Positions 17,612-46,297 are shown, numbered from the stretch's first letter. The stretch: DNA of 64,000 bases from Amoebidium appalachense (GCA_963693365.1 CAVNZM010000005.1:6944001-7008000); one strand, 5' to 3'. Translations and numbers: made by a program. Notes: a model not told the origin generated them from the sequence alone.

Positions 17612-20592
17612 TTTGAGGAGGGGCAACATCCCTGTGCAAGCTGCATAGAGGTAGATCTCCTGAGTACGTGTGGTTTCAGCCCGGTGAAAGACTTTAGGCC
17701 CAGAGGTTCATGAACACCATCACTGTTCGTCCGCTGCATATGAAACTTGGATGTTGACTTTGCACATGTCTGGCCCCGTTCAGATGGATCACGTGAATTA
17801 GAAACGGTTTCTGCTTGCGATGTTTTTGGTGAGGGTGATCGTGATGAGCGGATGTAGTCTTGCGTGTAGACGATGGTGAAGATGGGCTGAGTGAGCTTGG
17901 CGTTTGAAAGCTCTGAATTGGGGGACTCTGTGGTCGAAAAGGAGTTTCATATTAGACAAGAGAGAGTAACACGCCGTGAAAAGTTTGTTTTAGGGGCCCA
18001 GGATGATCTGGATGGCCGAGGCAAAAAAAGGAAAAGTATAGTATAGATAGAGATGCCGGAAACACATGAACTATAGATAAGTTCTACGTAACTGACAGCT
18101 ACAGGCTTGCAAAAGGCGAATTGAGGGGTACATAGTGCTCGTATGATAGACATCTACACAGGAGGGAGACTGATCACGATGTGCATCATGGTGTGATGCC
18201 AGGAACGGAAATGAAAATGAAGCAAGCGGTGACAGATAAGGAGGCGAGGAGGATACGAGGTAAATAATCTAACATTAACACGCTTGAAAAGAAGCAGATG
18301 CACGTGGCTGTGGGGAAGGCCAAAAGCCTGCGCATGTTATAACAGGTGGATCTTTCCGAGGCCAGAAAAACGGGAGGGAAAAAGGCAGAGCTCGAGCTAG
18401 CTCGGGCAATCGGCACTGCTATTGATTAGACCACAACCGTGCTTCTACGTACACATCTACGTGGGTAGCAACCTAGAACCGTGTGTTTAATTGTGTGCCA
18501 TTGTATGCAGTTTATTATCAGGGAAAGGGAAAGGAGGGTGTTCAACTTCTGATCAGACTTATGACCGCAGCTGCAGGACTTGTTTGAACACGACCATGCC
18601 ACGGACCAACCGCGGTCCACGACCGTTGGTTTGTTTATTTATTACCAGTGCTCGGTGCCGCGTGCGGCGTGAGCCGCATGTCCAAGTTTCAGTTTCCCGC
18701 CAAGAAGATCTATTTGTGGCCAGTGATTGGTGCAATAATGATAATGCAGCCAATCAAATGGCGCCTAGGTGCGCGTGACTGGGGGGGCGCCCGCCGCGAC
18801 CGGCGATCGTGGCGTCACACGACCGACCGTGAACGTCGTCAGGGTGCGTTTCGCGATCTTTTAGCATGCCCATACGAACACGATTTGCCACTTCTTTATT
18901 GCAAAAGAATCTTTCTAAACCTGAAGAGCTGTGGATATGTATCAGTAACCTAAATTCTACTGTTTTCTGTTTCTGTGGAGCGTACTCCAGAACACATGAT
19001 CCTTGACGTAGTCGTCGACTGGTCTGCAGGGCTCCAGCCATGAAAATTCCACCGTGGAGGTACATTCCAACGTCAAGATCACTACATTCGATTGGATGTT
19101 GGAAGATTTTCCCACTGCATGTCCCTCCAATCAAAATTGGTCGACTATCTTCTATAGGAGGTATTTGCCTTTTTGGGAAGGTCATTCACTTCATTGTGCC
19201 ACACTATCGTCGTAGTCTCGCAGAACTCAACACGATAGTCCATTTACTGCCTGCCATTGAAACCAAATACAAAGAAGATTTACCACATAATAAAAGAAAA
19301 ATAACTAACTATTTTAACAGAGTTTTTACTGGTGTTAATGTGTGGCTAAAGGTTGGCAACCAGCAAAGAAATGTGAGTCACAGTGTGGCGCCTAAGCTTG
19401 GCGATGATTGGCTCAAATGCGTCATCCTAATCGGTTGACTCTGGCGGCCTGCGGGCGGTCCGGGGCTCCAAGCTCCTGAATGCCGCCAGCAGATATCATA
19501 AATATGCATAAAAATCTGATGCAATGTTCACTTAGATTATTGCACTAGGAATATTTAATTATGCACCATGAAAAAAATGCTTTTGAGCAAATGAATTTGC
19601 GAAATATCTGTGCGTAGTTCAAAGGCAGACTTGGCAGTAAGGCTTCGGAAGGCTTTGGAAAGTTGAAGGATGCGTGAAAGCATTCCGCCAGGTCAAAGCG
19701 TTCCCCCTATATCTCGAAGCCTCCAGATTCTTTGTTGAACGCTTCGAAACAGAAATCTGAAACGGGTGCACCGTGCACCTATACAGCATGCAGCAATGTT
19801 TGCGTACATTTAATAATCGAAAATAAACCTTTGAATATAAATAAATACGATGAACATCGCAAAAAACAGACTTTTCAAAGCAGGCCCTGTTCCAGAAAAT
19901 TTCCTTGACTCCGGCAATCTGGATCATCTCTCAAAGCTGATTGGCCCATGCGGTATCTCGACACTGGATAGCCACTGCGGTCAATAGCACAAATCCTACC
20001 GTTTTACTGGCCCCTATGGGCCATGATCACAGGCGCCGGAAATCTTCCGTTAAAACACGTGAGAACAAAAAGAATACTATGATTGGTGTGTTAGCCGGAT
20101 ACGTCAGGTCTAGATATCGGCAGTGTTATGGAAAAGGAATCTCGCGCGCCAACAAAATGGCGCGCAAGTTTTTTCTACGGTGCTTTTTCTGTTGGGGCAC
20201 ACAAACACGCACGCCTTTGGACCACGCAAAAAAAACGCATGCACACGTGTGTTTTCAACTTTCAAGTGACACGCAGGCACACTTTCAACCTATTTCTTTA
20301 TACACGTGCATGTACCAGTCTACCTGTTCACTCTGCACGCATAACTGGAAGAGGAAGTGTAGAAACGCACGCGGGCTGGAAAACTCATAAACGTGGCTAC
20401 GACGGTATACTCAACTTGGTCGAAGCTGCTTTTTTACGTCTGTGACGCTTCGGACCTCATACACACCATCGCGCTCTATTGGCCTTTTCCTCACCCACTT
20501 ACTCTCGCCTATTCTGCACTTAAGCCCTATTGGGTGCGCTAAGAACAAACCTTCACACACGGCCCATCCGTCACTGCTGTTAGAGTGAGAAA
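17612..20592. other. Intergenic region between transposon and Mxd-like gene
   Basis: About 3 kb with moderate complexity and no gene I can support. ORFs such as 19040-19438 (plus) and 18754-19185 (minus) overlap each other and show no recognisable domain. One CCAATCAAATG motif lies at 18750-18760 and further CCAAT-type motifs near 19405, 20480 and 20530, the last two within ~110 bp of the Mxd start and plausibly promoter elements. Confidence 0.4.
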
Positions 20593-20707
20593 ATGGCTGC
20601 CTTGACTGAGCTTCTCAACGCTGCCTACTGGCTCGAGCAACAAGGTAGGGCCCTTCCCCACTGCCAGTTCCTGTTCAGATGTGCTATCTATAATGCAGAA
20701 CTTGTGC

Positions 20708-20746
<39 letters not shown>

Positions 20747-21506
20747 CTTCTTCTTTTTTTTTTTTCCCGCTTGTGCTGCTACTCTCTCCCTGCTCTGCTA
20801 TGCCGTGCCCAATACTCCTGATATTACTTTTTTTCCTGTTACGCCTGGTATATGGCCCACTTCCCCCCCCCCCCCCCCCCGGCTCCCCCTGGCTGTCAGC
20901 ACCCACTGATACTAACCCCACTTCACCCTAACAGGTAGACCGGAAAAGCTTGAACCGGAAACCCTTGAGTCCCTCCTCCAGCTTGCCGTCGAGCGCAAAC
21001 CGTCGACCACAGACGGAGAGAACGACATTCTTTCCATGTGCTCAGAGGCCTCCGAGTCAGAATGCAGCCCAGTGGCCACAGTGCCAGTTCGGGACGTCTC
21101 CCTCTCTCCCATGTCACCCATCAGACAGGGGAAGTCTCCAACAACGAAGACGCTGCGGGCGAAGTCGGAGAAGGCCGGAGGGAAGATTAGGGTGCGGGTA
21201 AGCAGCATCTCTTCTTCCTCATCTCCAAAGGAGTCATCCGACAAGCGGCGCGAGTGCCATAACATTTATGAAAAGCAGCGCAGGGCGCAGCTGAAGACCA
21301 GTTTGGAGGCACTGAAGGAGACGGTGCCTACGCTGGCCGATGTGGACAAGCCGTCGACGCTCGATGTTTTGCAGCATTCTCTGCATTTAATTGAGGACCT
21401 CAGAGAGCAGCAGGAAAAGCTGTCTGCGCGGAAGAAGGAGGAGGAGGAAAGACGCCAACGGCTGCTGGGCATGCTCTCACAGCTCAAGACGGAAGATGCC
21501 CAATAG
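20593..21506 (+). CDS. Mxd/Mad-like bHLH-leucine-zipper repressor (207 aa, 2 exons)
   Basis: Exons 20593-20644 and 20935-21506, joined in phase 1. Residues 4-15 (LTELLNAAYWLE) resemble the amphipathic SIN3-interaction helix of Mxd/Mnt proteins (LL-x-AA-x2-LE pattern). Residues ~30-120 are Ser/Pro-rich linker. Residues ~121-173 are a bHLH domain with the E-box-reading triad H126, E130, R134, and a coiled-coil zipper continues to ~201. Length matches animal MXD proteins (~200-230 aa). By family knowledge it would dimerise with Max, bind CACGTG and recruit the SIN3-HDAC co-repressor. The whole bHLH-zipper sits in one exon, whereas SID and bHLH are separated by the only intron. MNT or another Myc-network member is the alternative. 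Max itself is not in the window. Confidence 0.8.
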
Positions 21507-22167
21507 GAATGGGTTATTAGTGCTCCGGGGGAACGTGTGTGAAGTATATATACATATACATATTTAGGTTAATGAACGTAGGTTTGCATGTGATTGTCTC
21601 GTTGCCCAAGCGTAGAATTGTACGTAAGATATGGCAAAGATGGAGGCGCTGCAGGCAGCGCCGACAGGCGAGAAAATTTCTGAATGGCGCACTGTGTTAT
21701 CAAATTGAAGTAAACGTAGTGCTGGTGTACATGTATGTGACATGTCCCAAGCTTCTGGATTCTATCAGCCCCTCCTTTATTCTCGTGTGAAATACACCAA
21801 GCGCAAGGTAGGTGGACGAGTACCAGCTCCTGTCCTCTATTTTTCGGATGGAGTACCGTATCCTTTATACAAGTTTAATGGTCGTGTATATCCCCCCCCC
21901 CTCCCCTTTCCCCCCCCCTCCCCCCTCGTGCTGATTATGCTTATTATGCATATTATTTGCATATTATTTAGGTGTGGTTTGCACTATGCATCGTGTTGTC
22001 CGTTGTTTATGTGCACTTTGTACTTTACCTCCCATTCAAGCTCCTCCTCCCCCCTCCCCCCACCACCACCACCACCACCCGCGCGCACACAAAAAAACAC
22101 AGCATTATATTTTCAATTATAACTTTATGTACTTCGTGCTCTTTAACCCGTTCTAACTCCTACCCCC

Positions 22168-22198
<31 letters not shown>

Positions 22199-23417
22199 AA
22201 AAAAAAAAAGAAAACCCCCGAAAACAAAACGGAGCAAAACACTTACAATGCAGCCCCCTAGCCTTTTTACACATAAAATTTGCCGATTTTAGTTAATTGA
22301 CGTTTTGTGTGCCACTATGTACTCACAACTGCAGCGCAGTATTCAGTGTGCACTTCTACATAACGGTTTTATCGGGTGGCCACATGGACATTGCATGGAA
22401 TAGGCATGGAGCAGAGTGACTCCAAGATGATCACCGTACATATGCACATCAGTAAAAATAATAGACATGGGGCCACTCTGAGTGCATAGTCTTCCCCCCC
22501 CCCCCCCCCCCCCTCCCCCCCCCCCCTAACACAACAGACAAACACACACCACAAACACGCTACAACACACACACTTACACACACACGCGTACCCTACAGA
22601 TTCATAACATCAGCAAACACTCATGTGTATGTGGTACTAAACTCTGAATATATTAAGTCACACGCACACTGCACTGACAGTAGCCCAAAAAGCTGGCTCC
22701 CCACTGCGCTGTTCTCTCTCCCCCCCCCCCCCCTCTCCCCCTCCCCCCCCCTCCCCCTCCCCCCCCCTCCCCCCCTTCCCCTCTCCTCCTCCCCCGTCGA
22801 CTTGCCACATCCACATAAAGTCAGTTAACCATACATACATCGCTGTGTCTCTCGTACCTTGCTTGGGATTGCCGGCCCGCACGGACTTCATGGGGGCCTA
22901 CCGCCACTTGCTCACGGTTTCCCTTGAAGTCTTCGGAAACACAACCACATTTTCAATTTGTTATCACGCTCAGCAAAGTTTTCTGGGAAAACTGTGCACG
23001 GTTCACCCTTTTGCCCTCCTGTGCTACCGTGGACCCATATCAAGGTGACACAGACACGGTGTAGTGGACCGAGTCTGCCAAACCCGTGTTTTCTTTGTTA
23101 GCGTAGCTTACTTTCATTTACCGTATACGTACATACTATTTAGATTACTATTACCTTTCGTAAATAGCAGCTAGTACAGAGATCTTGCAAGCCCATGCCA
23201 AAGAAAGTTTTCCCCCCCTGCCGGTGGCTTTTCTTGCGTTAACAAGAATCAGTTTGTCAATTTTGATACGTTCAACCGATCTGCAGAACTATACTATGAG
23301 GATGTATAGGATGTGTGCTGCACTTCCTCATCACGAAAAGTGCCTTTCTCGGATCCTTATTGACTGGTGCCATGGTTTAGCCCCCCTTCACTCACTTCCC
23401 CCCGGCCTCCCTCCCCT

Positions 23418-23448
<31 letters not shown>

Positions 23449-23864
23449 ACCCCCCCCCCCTCCCCATCCACACACACACTCACAATTCCCACCCACCGTC
23501 ACCCTATCCCTTTGGCCGTGCTCAACCCGAGCCCCATCACACGCACATACACCTGCCCCAAACCGCCCCAATATATTCCCCTTGTGCATATATGTGTAGT
23601 TCTCTCTGTTGGCCGCAGGACTTGTGTAAGTCTGAGCCTACATGCGGTTAGGTATCTACCCATTCGCAACAATTCTTAGCTTCCGGAACAACCATCAATT
23701 GAGGTGTCATGAATCTTTGCCAACCAAGTCGTGTGGGTCGAGACCTGAAAGATGTGGCAGAGCGCCCAATAGTATACGTATAAACTGTGCCGGTTGCAGA
23801 AACCAGTACTGTGACCGTGCTTACTATAATTTTAACCAGATATATCGACTTTTTTGCCATACAC

Positions 23865-23924
<60 letters not shown>

Positions 23925-24564
23925 GTGTGAGATGTGTGTGTTGCGCAACACGTATGTGGTCGCTCCTTGGTCCGGGGCCCAAATTAGGCTATTGCTGAAC
24001 TCCACTCACAAAAAATAGTAATCGGTTATAATGGGGGCTCTCTCAAGACGCCCACCAACCCATAAAACCAAGTTCTCACCGTTCAGTTCTGCACGATATA
24101 GAAGACTGAGCAGAGCTGATTTATGGTGACTGTGATACCCCCATACTATCCATTGGCAGGTGCTTTTCACACATGTATCTTGTGCCTGGCTGGCAACAGT
24201 AATGTATGTGGCACTTGTCTTTTAATGATAACGGTTTCGTCAAACACGGTGGTGTACATGTATCAGTGCATGCACGGGATGTCTATTTATACGCCCCCCC
24301 CCCCCCCCCTTCCCCCCCCCCCCCCTGGGCCCCACCCCTTTCAACCCCCCCCCCTCCCCCCGCCCCCCTAATCCCCCCCCCTCCCCCCACTCTCCCCCCC
24401 CCCCATCTCTCCCCTCCCCCCCCTCCCCCCCTCGCCCCCCCCCCCACTCTCCCCGACCTCCCTCCCCCTTCCCCCGGCGGGTGCCCCTCTCTCCTCCCTT
24501 CCCGCCCCGCCTCTCTCTCCTTTTCTCTCTCTCTCTCTCTCTCGCTCTCTCGCTCTCCCTCTTT

Positions 24565-24619
<55 letters not shown>

Positions 24620-24673
24620 CCTCTCTCTCTCCCTCTCTCAAATCTCTGTCTCTCTAGCTCTCTAGCTCTCTCT

Positions 24674-24760
<87 letters not shown>

Positions 24761-24985
24761 ACACACACACAGTGAGTGCAAACATCAACCGGGTGATGAG
24801 GCCAGAATTTGAAGTACGTGTGCACGCACGCACACGTGTTCAGAGGGCCGACGTGGATGTAGGCAGGGGTCGATGTGCCCTCGTTGCTGTGGCTTTCCCC
24901 GGGCTTTCCCACGCGTAAACACGATACATATCGCAAACATGTCGACATGCCACCCCCGCACGCACGGTAAATTTCGCAGAGCACT
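21507..24985. other. Intergenic region between Mxd-like gene and MCCC1
   Basis: No gene is supported. It contains many poly-C tracts, one copy of the poly-C-tailed repeat (21931-22060), a (TG)n tract (23868-23919), and a long (CT)n region with poly-C (24294-24760). ORFs with poly-Pro, poly-Gly, or Ser-Leu and Arg-Glu repeats are translations of these tracts. Confidence 0.5.
21931..22060 (+). repeat. Poly-C-tailed repeat, copy downstream of Mxd-like gene
   Basis: Contains the family core GTGTTGTCCGTTGT, then a GTGCACTTTGTACTTT segment and CATTCAAG before a C-rich tail. It is in the same orientation as the Mxd-like gene, ~420 bp past its stop codon. Confidence 0.7.
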
Positions 24986-25353
24986 GGCTCTGGGGATAGG
25001 CCAACCAATCAAATGTATGCGGCTCACTATCCGCCAATCAAATGCGTGCGTCGCCGACCATGAATGGCTGCATTTTGAATGTTTTTTGTGAACGTTGCAG
25101 TTCGTGACTCAATCGTGAGTGCGGTCAGTGTGTGTGTTTTCTTGAGGTGGGTCGGATCGTGGGAAAACGAAAACGATATATGCTAGGCCTAGGGGGAGAG
25201 GAGAGGAAGGTGTCACTTACTGGAAGAACAATTTTGTTACAGGAGGGTTAGTTGAAAGATCCCACCACCATCTTTGAGGTGAATTTGCCAACTCACCGTG
25301 TGCACGGTGCAAAACGTACTTGCTAACTTCGTGTTGGGTTCCAGGCGTTAAGA
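24986..25353 (+). promoter_or_regulatory. Putative MCCC1 promoter with paired CCAATCAAATG motifs
   Basis: Two identical CCAATCAAATG motifs at 25005-25015 and 25034-25044 lie ~310-350 bp upstream of the MCCC1 start codon. CCAAT is the NF-Y core. No TATA box is obvious. Promoter assignment is inferred from position. Confidence 0.45.
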
Positions 25354-39652
<14,299 letters not shown>

Positions 39653-39704
39653 ACACGTGTGTGTGTGCGTGTGTGTGCGTGTGCGTGTGTGTGTATGTGT
39701 GTAT

Positions 39705-39739
<35 letters not shown>

Positions 39740-42334
39740 AAGTGTCAAGGTAAACACATAGTAGGGCGGAGTGCTAGACTTTGCAACCAGCAAAATGTGT
39801 TGGCTGATCTGTACGTAACGTAAGAGCCCAAATACTCTGAGATATAATGGCTTGGTATATGTAGCGGATTTACTTTATCAGTCAGTCTATCCTGCATTAT
39901 GATTGATGATTGTATTTATCGAGCGTGGATGAAGAAAGAAAAAAGTCGAACATTTAGACAGCTTTTGTGACTGGAGATAGTGCATGACCGGTGGCTGGGG
40001 AAGAAACGGTTGCAAGCAATGATTGCGGCACCTTGTAATGAGCAGATATGTGCATTTTAAATTTGTATTTTCCTTTCCTCTCTAGCATATTTATCAGATT
40101 ACTGTAGGTGGGCTGGAACCCAGGGTACATATCGCACGTTGAAATTTGGGTGGTATATCTCACCTTTATCGCAAGTGTCAAGATGCCCTTCTCCTCATGC
40201 GTACGTACATATATCAGCTACCTACATGTATCAACAATAAGCACAAAAGCCGTAATGCACAAAGCAGAAAACTTGTGCAGGGTGAATTGTTTGTGTGTGA
40301 CTGGGGGGGGGGGGGGGATTAAAAATAGCTTCTTAGTTAGCAGCATGCGTGTGGGTGACCCAACGATTATCAGCGAGCTACATACGCTCACAAGAAGGAC
40401 TCATGTGTTCCCTTTCGTGCCTCACTGCAACTCGAGGGTCGGATCGGTTTGCCATGGTGAAAGGCCTCAAGGGTGTGATTGTGGGATTGTTTGTGCCCTG
40501 TCTACCACAGTGGTGGCTGTGGTACATACATACTTCACTCAGTATTCTAACCCTAAGGTGATGGGGCAGCCTCGGAGTCTGTTAGAGAAGGTTGTATTAG
40601 GTTGTACATGTAAACACCTGTCACTTGGCTGCCTCTAAGATTTCCAGTCCATTATGCTCGTTAACCGGCAATATGCTGCTAGGAGGTTTATCCCCTACAT
40701 ATCTCCCATCATCGGCGTTTGCAATTTTTTGATTGTTTGTTTACTTTATCAACACTGAGTCCACACACCGCATTCGAGACTTTGCAAGGGTTTGTTTATG
40801 TACAACGCCTTCCCTACGATTGCCCCCCTGACCCCCTGTTTGTCCTCCATACGGCCCTTGCCCCCACACTCCATCTCTCTCCCGATGTATCTATCTCTTC
40901 CTATCATAGAGCAATGTCTGGATTTTGCACCCATGGCCATACCCCCAAACATGCTGGGCACGACCGTACTATATATAGCACAAATGGGTTAGATTGACTG
41001 TAGACTGTTTCCCTTCTGCTTCACGGGTTAATTTGAACACCTTTCCTTGTATAGGAAGGCTTAGGGATGGAAAAGTAGAATACACGGTTTGGGTGATCAG
41101 ATACTGTTGGGATAGATAGGTGTTAGGCAACGCCTGTAGCCCCCCTCCCCCCCTCCCCCCTCCCCCTCTCCCCCCCTCTCCTCCTCCCCCCCCTCCCCTC
41201 CCCCCCTCTCCCCCCGCGCCCCCGGCCCAGATACCCTATTTTTTTGTAGGGGGGCTAACCACATCGGCAGTGTCAACTTGCTCCAAGCAAGGTTATTCTG
41301 CGAAGTGCAAAAAATGGAGAATTATTCTGCAAAATGCAAAATTATTCTACAAACAGGATATTCTGCAAAAAGCAGAATTAGTGCTGGAGGATATCTATCC
41401 AGCACTGAAATAGTATCTGCAAAAGCAGGATTGTTTCTAGCAGAATAATGGCCCGGGTACCATATCAGGAGCGGGCAATTTTTGAATTTCCGGCCCCGCC
41501 GAGGAAAATTTGAGGTTTTTGGACCTCAAAGAAGTCAAATGCTGCAAAATCCACTACCGGGAGGCCAAGAAGGGTGATTTCACAAAAAAGCAGGGTCATA
41601 CATCAATTAAAGATAATAGGCGAGTTCAGTGGGCTGCCGATAAGCATATTTCGTGCTGCCGGTATACATGCTGCCGTGGTTGTTGCTCTAGACGGCAGTA
41701 TGGCATTGCATGTGTCACGTGACCTGCACGTGAATGCGACCATGTGCAGGCACTGAGTCTAGGGGGATTTGTGTGTGTGTTTTGGAGCACCGACAAGGCA
41801 GAGCCAGGGTGAGGGATGTGTAAACATGGAGTTTGGGGAGATCGTGCTGCTATTGTAACATGTGCACAAAACAGCCACGTGCAACACACTCCGGTGTACA
41901 GAACAATAATATGCACATGCGTCACTGTAATACCATGTATGCGCATGCCGCACAAGATTTTAGGAAACCACCACAGTAGAGACTATTTTCTTTTGGTTGA
42001 TATCCATGTAGGAATGGTGTGTTGCAATTGTCATGATCAGCCTGAGGCAGGCACGTGCACTCACTGAATTACTAGAACTCATGAATAAAAAATACATTCG
42101 CTAAAAGTGGCAAGGTAAATTAGGGGCCAAGTTATTATTTCCCCTTTTTGAAACGTTTTTTTAGCTCCAAGAACTTCGACGTCGAAATTTCTTTATTTGG
42201 CTATCGTATATGATAATGAACACGTGTACTTAAAGTAGCCTGTAAATATGAGCGGCCGGTTACAAATACAGTGACGAAAAACAGTGACTCACGAACACTT
42301 TTTCTTTTTATCCCCCCCCCCCCTTCCCCCCCCC

Positions 42335-42365
<31 letters not shown>

Positions 42366-42915
42366 ACACACACACCAGACACACACACCACCACCACGGT
42401 GACCACCACTCCCACTCCCAAAAAAACCACACACATACGTGCACGTGTACACACACACACAGAACACCACCACCTCCTCCACTGGACGCCATTTCCTTGT
42501 TGTTTTCTTAAGCCTTCAGACCAGTCCTGTACACTGGAGTTAAACAATTGAATTCACCTAGGCTGACACGCATCCACCCCTGCCTTCCACTCCCCCCCCC
42601 CCCCCCCCCCCACCCCCCCCTCCCCTACCCCTCCCCCTCAATGAAGAAGGGCCCCCGTAAACCTTGGGGGGGGGGGGGGGGGGGGCTGGGGGGAGAGGGG
42701 GGAGCTCTCGAGCCTCCGGGTAGGGAAGCGGGGTCCGGGGATCCGGAGAGGGGGCGGGAGGGGGGGGGGGGGGGGGGAAGGGGGTATATAATATTGGGCC
42801 TAGATCTGAGTATGGGGCCCCGGGGGAGGGAGAGGTGGGGGGGGGGGGGGGGGGGGGAGGATCCACGGGAAAGACCTTTAGGTGCATGTTCTTATTTATA
42901 ACCCCCTTCGAATCA

Positions 42916-42961
<46 letters not shown>

Positions 42962-44301
42962 AGTGCAGGCCGTGACGTAGCTACAGTAACCCTGCCGAAG
43001 GCAACAAAAATTTATTATTTACTAGCACTGTACATGTGTTCACAGTGCAGCTTGCACCACGTATGATCTCAGCAACTTTAAAGTAGTCACAAAGTTTAGT
43101 TATTTTCATTATTTTAATTGCTCTGAACTCTATTACTCTGAAACGATCACCGTGCATGTGCCGCAAGATAACAACCCTATATGTGTGCAGGTGCAGCCTG
43201 CAGGTTAGACTCGCTGAAAAGACAATTGTCAATGTGCATCCGACGCTTGCAGCTGCATGCCTAGCTAGCCTCTGCAACATTAATACTTGCCAAGTGAATG
43301 CTCTTACACTTAATCATCATTCACTCAAAAAACCGAGGACCGACAGATTAAATATTAATGTCGATCCGAATGATCAGCAAGTGTCTACCCCCACCCCCCC
43401 CTCCCCCCCCCCCTTTCCCCCCCCCCTCCCCCCCCCCCCCCCCCCCCCCCCCCCACCCACCCACCCTCCCGCTCACCCCTAAATGCCTGTACTGTATGCA
43501 AGGTATATTTAAGGTTTAATCTTTGATCCAAGGTTTGATTGAATAGGTGGGTGGACGGAGGGACAAGGGGGGGGGGGGGGGGGGGGGGGGGAGAGGAGAA
43601 GAAAAAAAAAAAACGTGTAGCAAGCAAGCGTCGTTGTCATGCCAAATTTTGAAGGAGAGTGCTTCGATAATCGTTTTCGAAAGAAGTTCTCCGGTGCCTT
43701 TGGAGCTTATTCACACTATTTGTTTCTTTCTTTTTTGGTGTGTGTCGGGGGGGGAGGGGGAGGGGGAGGGGAGGGGGGGGCAGGGAGGGGTAGGGGTTGG
43801 GGGGAGGGTTCGGAGAGAAAACCCGGGGGGGGGGGGGGGGGGGGGGAGGGGGGGGGGATAAAGTGACGTGTAGCGCTAGCACCCACCCGTCGTTTTCGTG
43901 CCTTAAAATGAAGTAGCCAGGTTATCGTTTCTTTTTCGAAGTTCCTAAAGAATTACTGCAGTGCCTTTGAAACTATAAAGACCGAAGGGTTATTATGCAG
44001 TGGTGATAGAGGGTGGCCACGATACTGGCATGGGATCCCATGGAAGGGGTTTGAACCTCTCACACGGGCACCACTGTATTTTGCGCCGCTACACCACCAC
44101 CTTCTGAATCGGTGGATGGTGCATGGGTTGTTACTGGGCTGGCCACCCGATCGGATAGAGTGAATCGGACATAGTAGCAAGGTAGAGGTTTCTGGGGGCT
44201 TGATTGTGGGACATATCAGATATATACTATCGTTCAGGAAACTTCGTAAGTTTCGGTATCGCTTTATATCAATGACCGTTACGGTACTAATACAACGTAC
44301 T

Positions 44302-44339
<38 letters not shown>

Positions 44340-44664
44340 CACCCCACCCCTACTAACACAAAACAACTAGTAAATTCTGAATTACCAATCGAATCGGATA
44401 ACACACACCCTTTAATATGCTTGGTCATGGGCATTTTCCTGAACACACACACACGCACACTCACACACACACACAGGCGCATGCACAAACGATATCGGTT
44501 ACTCTAAGACCAATGAAAAAAAAAATCCTAGCAAATTAAATTTCCGGGCGAATGTCATTATGCCTTTGTAACAGTTCCCTTTGTGACATTGTGTGTGTGT
44601 GTGCAGTGTGCATGTTTTGCAGAGGCGGCGGCGGTGGGGTGGGGTGGGGTGGGGTGGGGGTGGA

Positions 44665-44699
<35 letters not shown>

Positions 44700-45283
44700 G
44701 GGTAAAATTGTGCATTTCGGACTGGCTGACACGATTTTTTTTAACTCCCTTTCCGGTTGCTTAGATTCACCAGAAACTTGGTTTCACAATCCATGCCCGT
44801 TTGGAAAAGCTGACACTGGTCTTTCTCGTGAAAGACCTGTCCTCCCCTCCCCCCCCCCCCCCCCCCCCCCCCCCTCCCCTCCCCCGGCCCCTCCCCCAGA
44901 AAAAAAAAAAAAAAAGAAAAAAACAGGAGGGGGGAGAGACAGAGGGGGGGGGGGGGGGGGGGGAAGAAATCGCATGATACCTCGTCTCCCAACACGTACA
45001 CACGAATGTTACGTTTAATGCAACCAGGTGCATTCAACAACGGTTCTAGTTGAACTTTTATGCGGAATTATGAGATGATTTATCGAATCAGCATTGTACA
45101 TGTGGAAACGCCGTGAAAACAACACTTCTGTATGGAACGAACTTCAAGTCCGTGTACCCACTGTGGCATACAGTCGTTGTGCCCCCACCCCCTCACATAA
45201 CTTCGGCCGGTCCCACAAAATGTTTAGACTTTGCACCATAAAGAAGAGAGAAGGAGAGGGGGGGGGGGGGGGGGGGGGGGGGG

Positions 45284-45315
<32 letters not shown>

Positions 45316-45430
45316 TCTTAGGAGAGAGCTCCAGGGAGAGCAGAGAGAGGGAAAGAGGGAGAGAGAGGGGGGGGGGGAGGGGGGGGGGGGCAGAGAAATC
45401 TAGAGAGAGAGCTCTAGAGAGAGAGAGTCT

Positions 45431-45465
<35 letters not shown>

Positions 45466-45570
45466 AGGAGGGAGAAAAATGGAAGGCTTGGGAGAGCCTG
45501 AGGAGGCGAGGGGCAGGGTGGTGGTGGTGGTGGTGGTGGTGGTGGTGGTGGTGGTGGTGTGTGTGTGTGA

Positions 45571-45646
<76 letters not shown>

Positions 45647-46266
45647 CTAGGATCGGGGTCAAAGAAGGTTTAGCCTTGCAGCTATGTACTGAGGGGGGAG
45701 GGAGAGGTAAGGAGGGGGGAAAATGGTGTGGGCTTGGGAGAGCTCGAGGAGGGGAGGGGCAGGGTGGTGGTGGTGAGGGGGGGGGGGGAGAGAGCTAGGA
45801 GGGGTCAAAGAAAGTTGAACGTTTAGTCTAGCAGCTATGAGCTACCGTATGACTACAGTTGGCATGAACACTTTGTCAACGGGATAGTGTAGAAATTTCG
45901 AGATTATTTAAGCAGCGTTGATAAGGGGTACCCAGAATGGTACACGTACAGTACAGGAGGTTTTCTATACTTTGCTAGGGGAGCTGCGAGAGGATCAGAG
46001 TCTGCACATCGTCACCGGCTCGAGTGTCGGTGGAGTGCACTAATAGCATAGTCCATACCGGACCAGCCACCTATTTCATTAAACCGACCAGGCCATATAA
46101 TAGCCAGCAAGCGTTTCTGGCTGTTGATTGTAGGACAAGACGTGTACGCTGTATCGTAAAGGTTGTGCCGATATACATGTGTGTGTGTGTGCATGGGAGG
46201 GAGGGGGTGGGGGCCGTGAGGGGGGCCGCACACGCGGGGGAGAGGGGGGAGGGAAGAGAGGTGTGT

Positions 46267-46297
<31 letters not shown>

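Noticed and set aside
19040-19438. 132-aa plus ORF and overlapping 143-aa minus ORF
   Set aside because: They overlap on opposite strands, neither has a recognisable motif, and the surrounding sequence gives no reason to choose one.
40108-40638. 176-codon plus-strand ORF as a gene
   Set aside because: No domain or motif recognised, isolated, interrupted by a G-run, and no supporting splice context.
44020-44110. tRNA gene on the minus strand
   Set aside because: A- and B-box matches exist but acceptor and T stems do not pair; kept only as a low-confidence Pol III relic.
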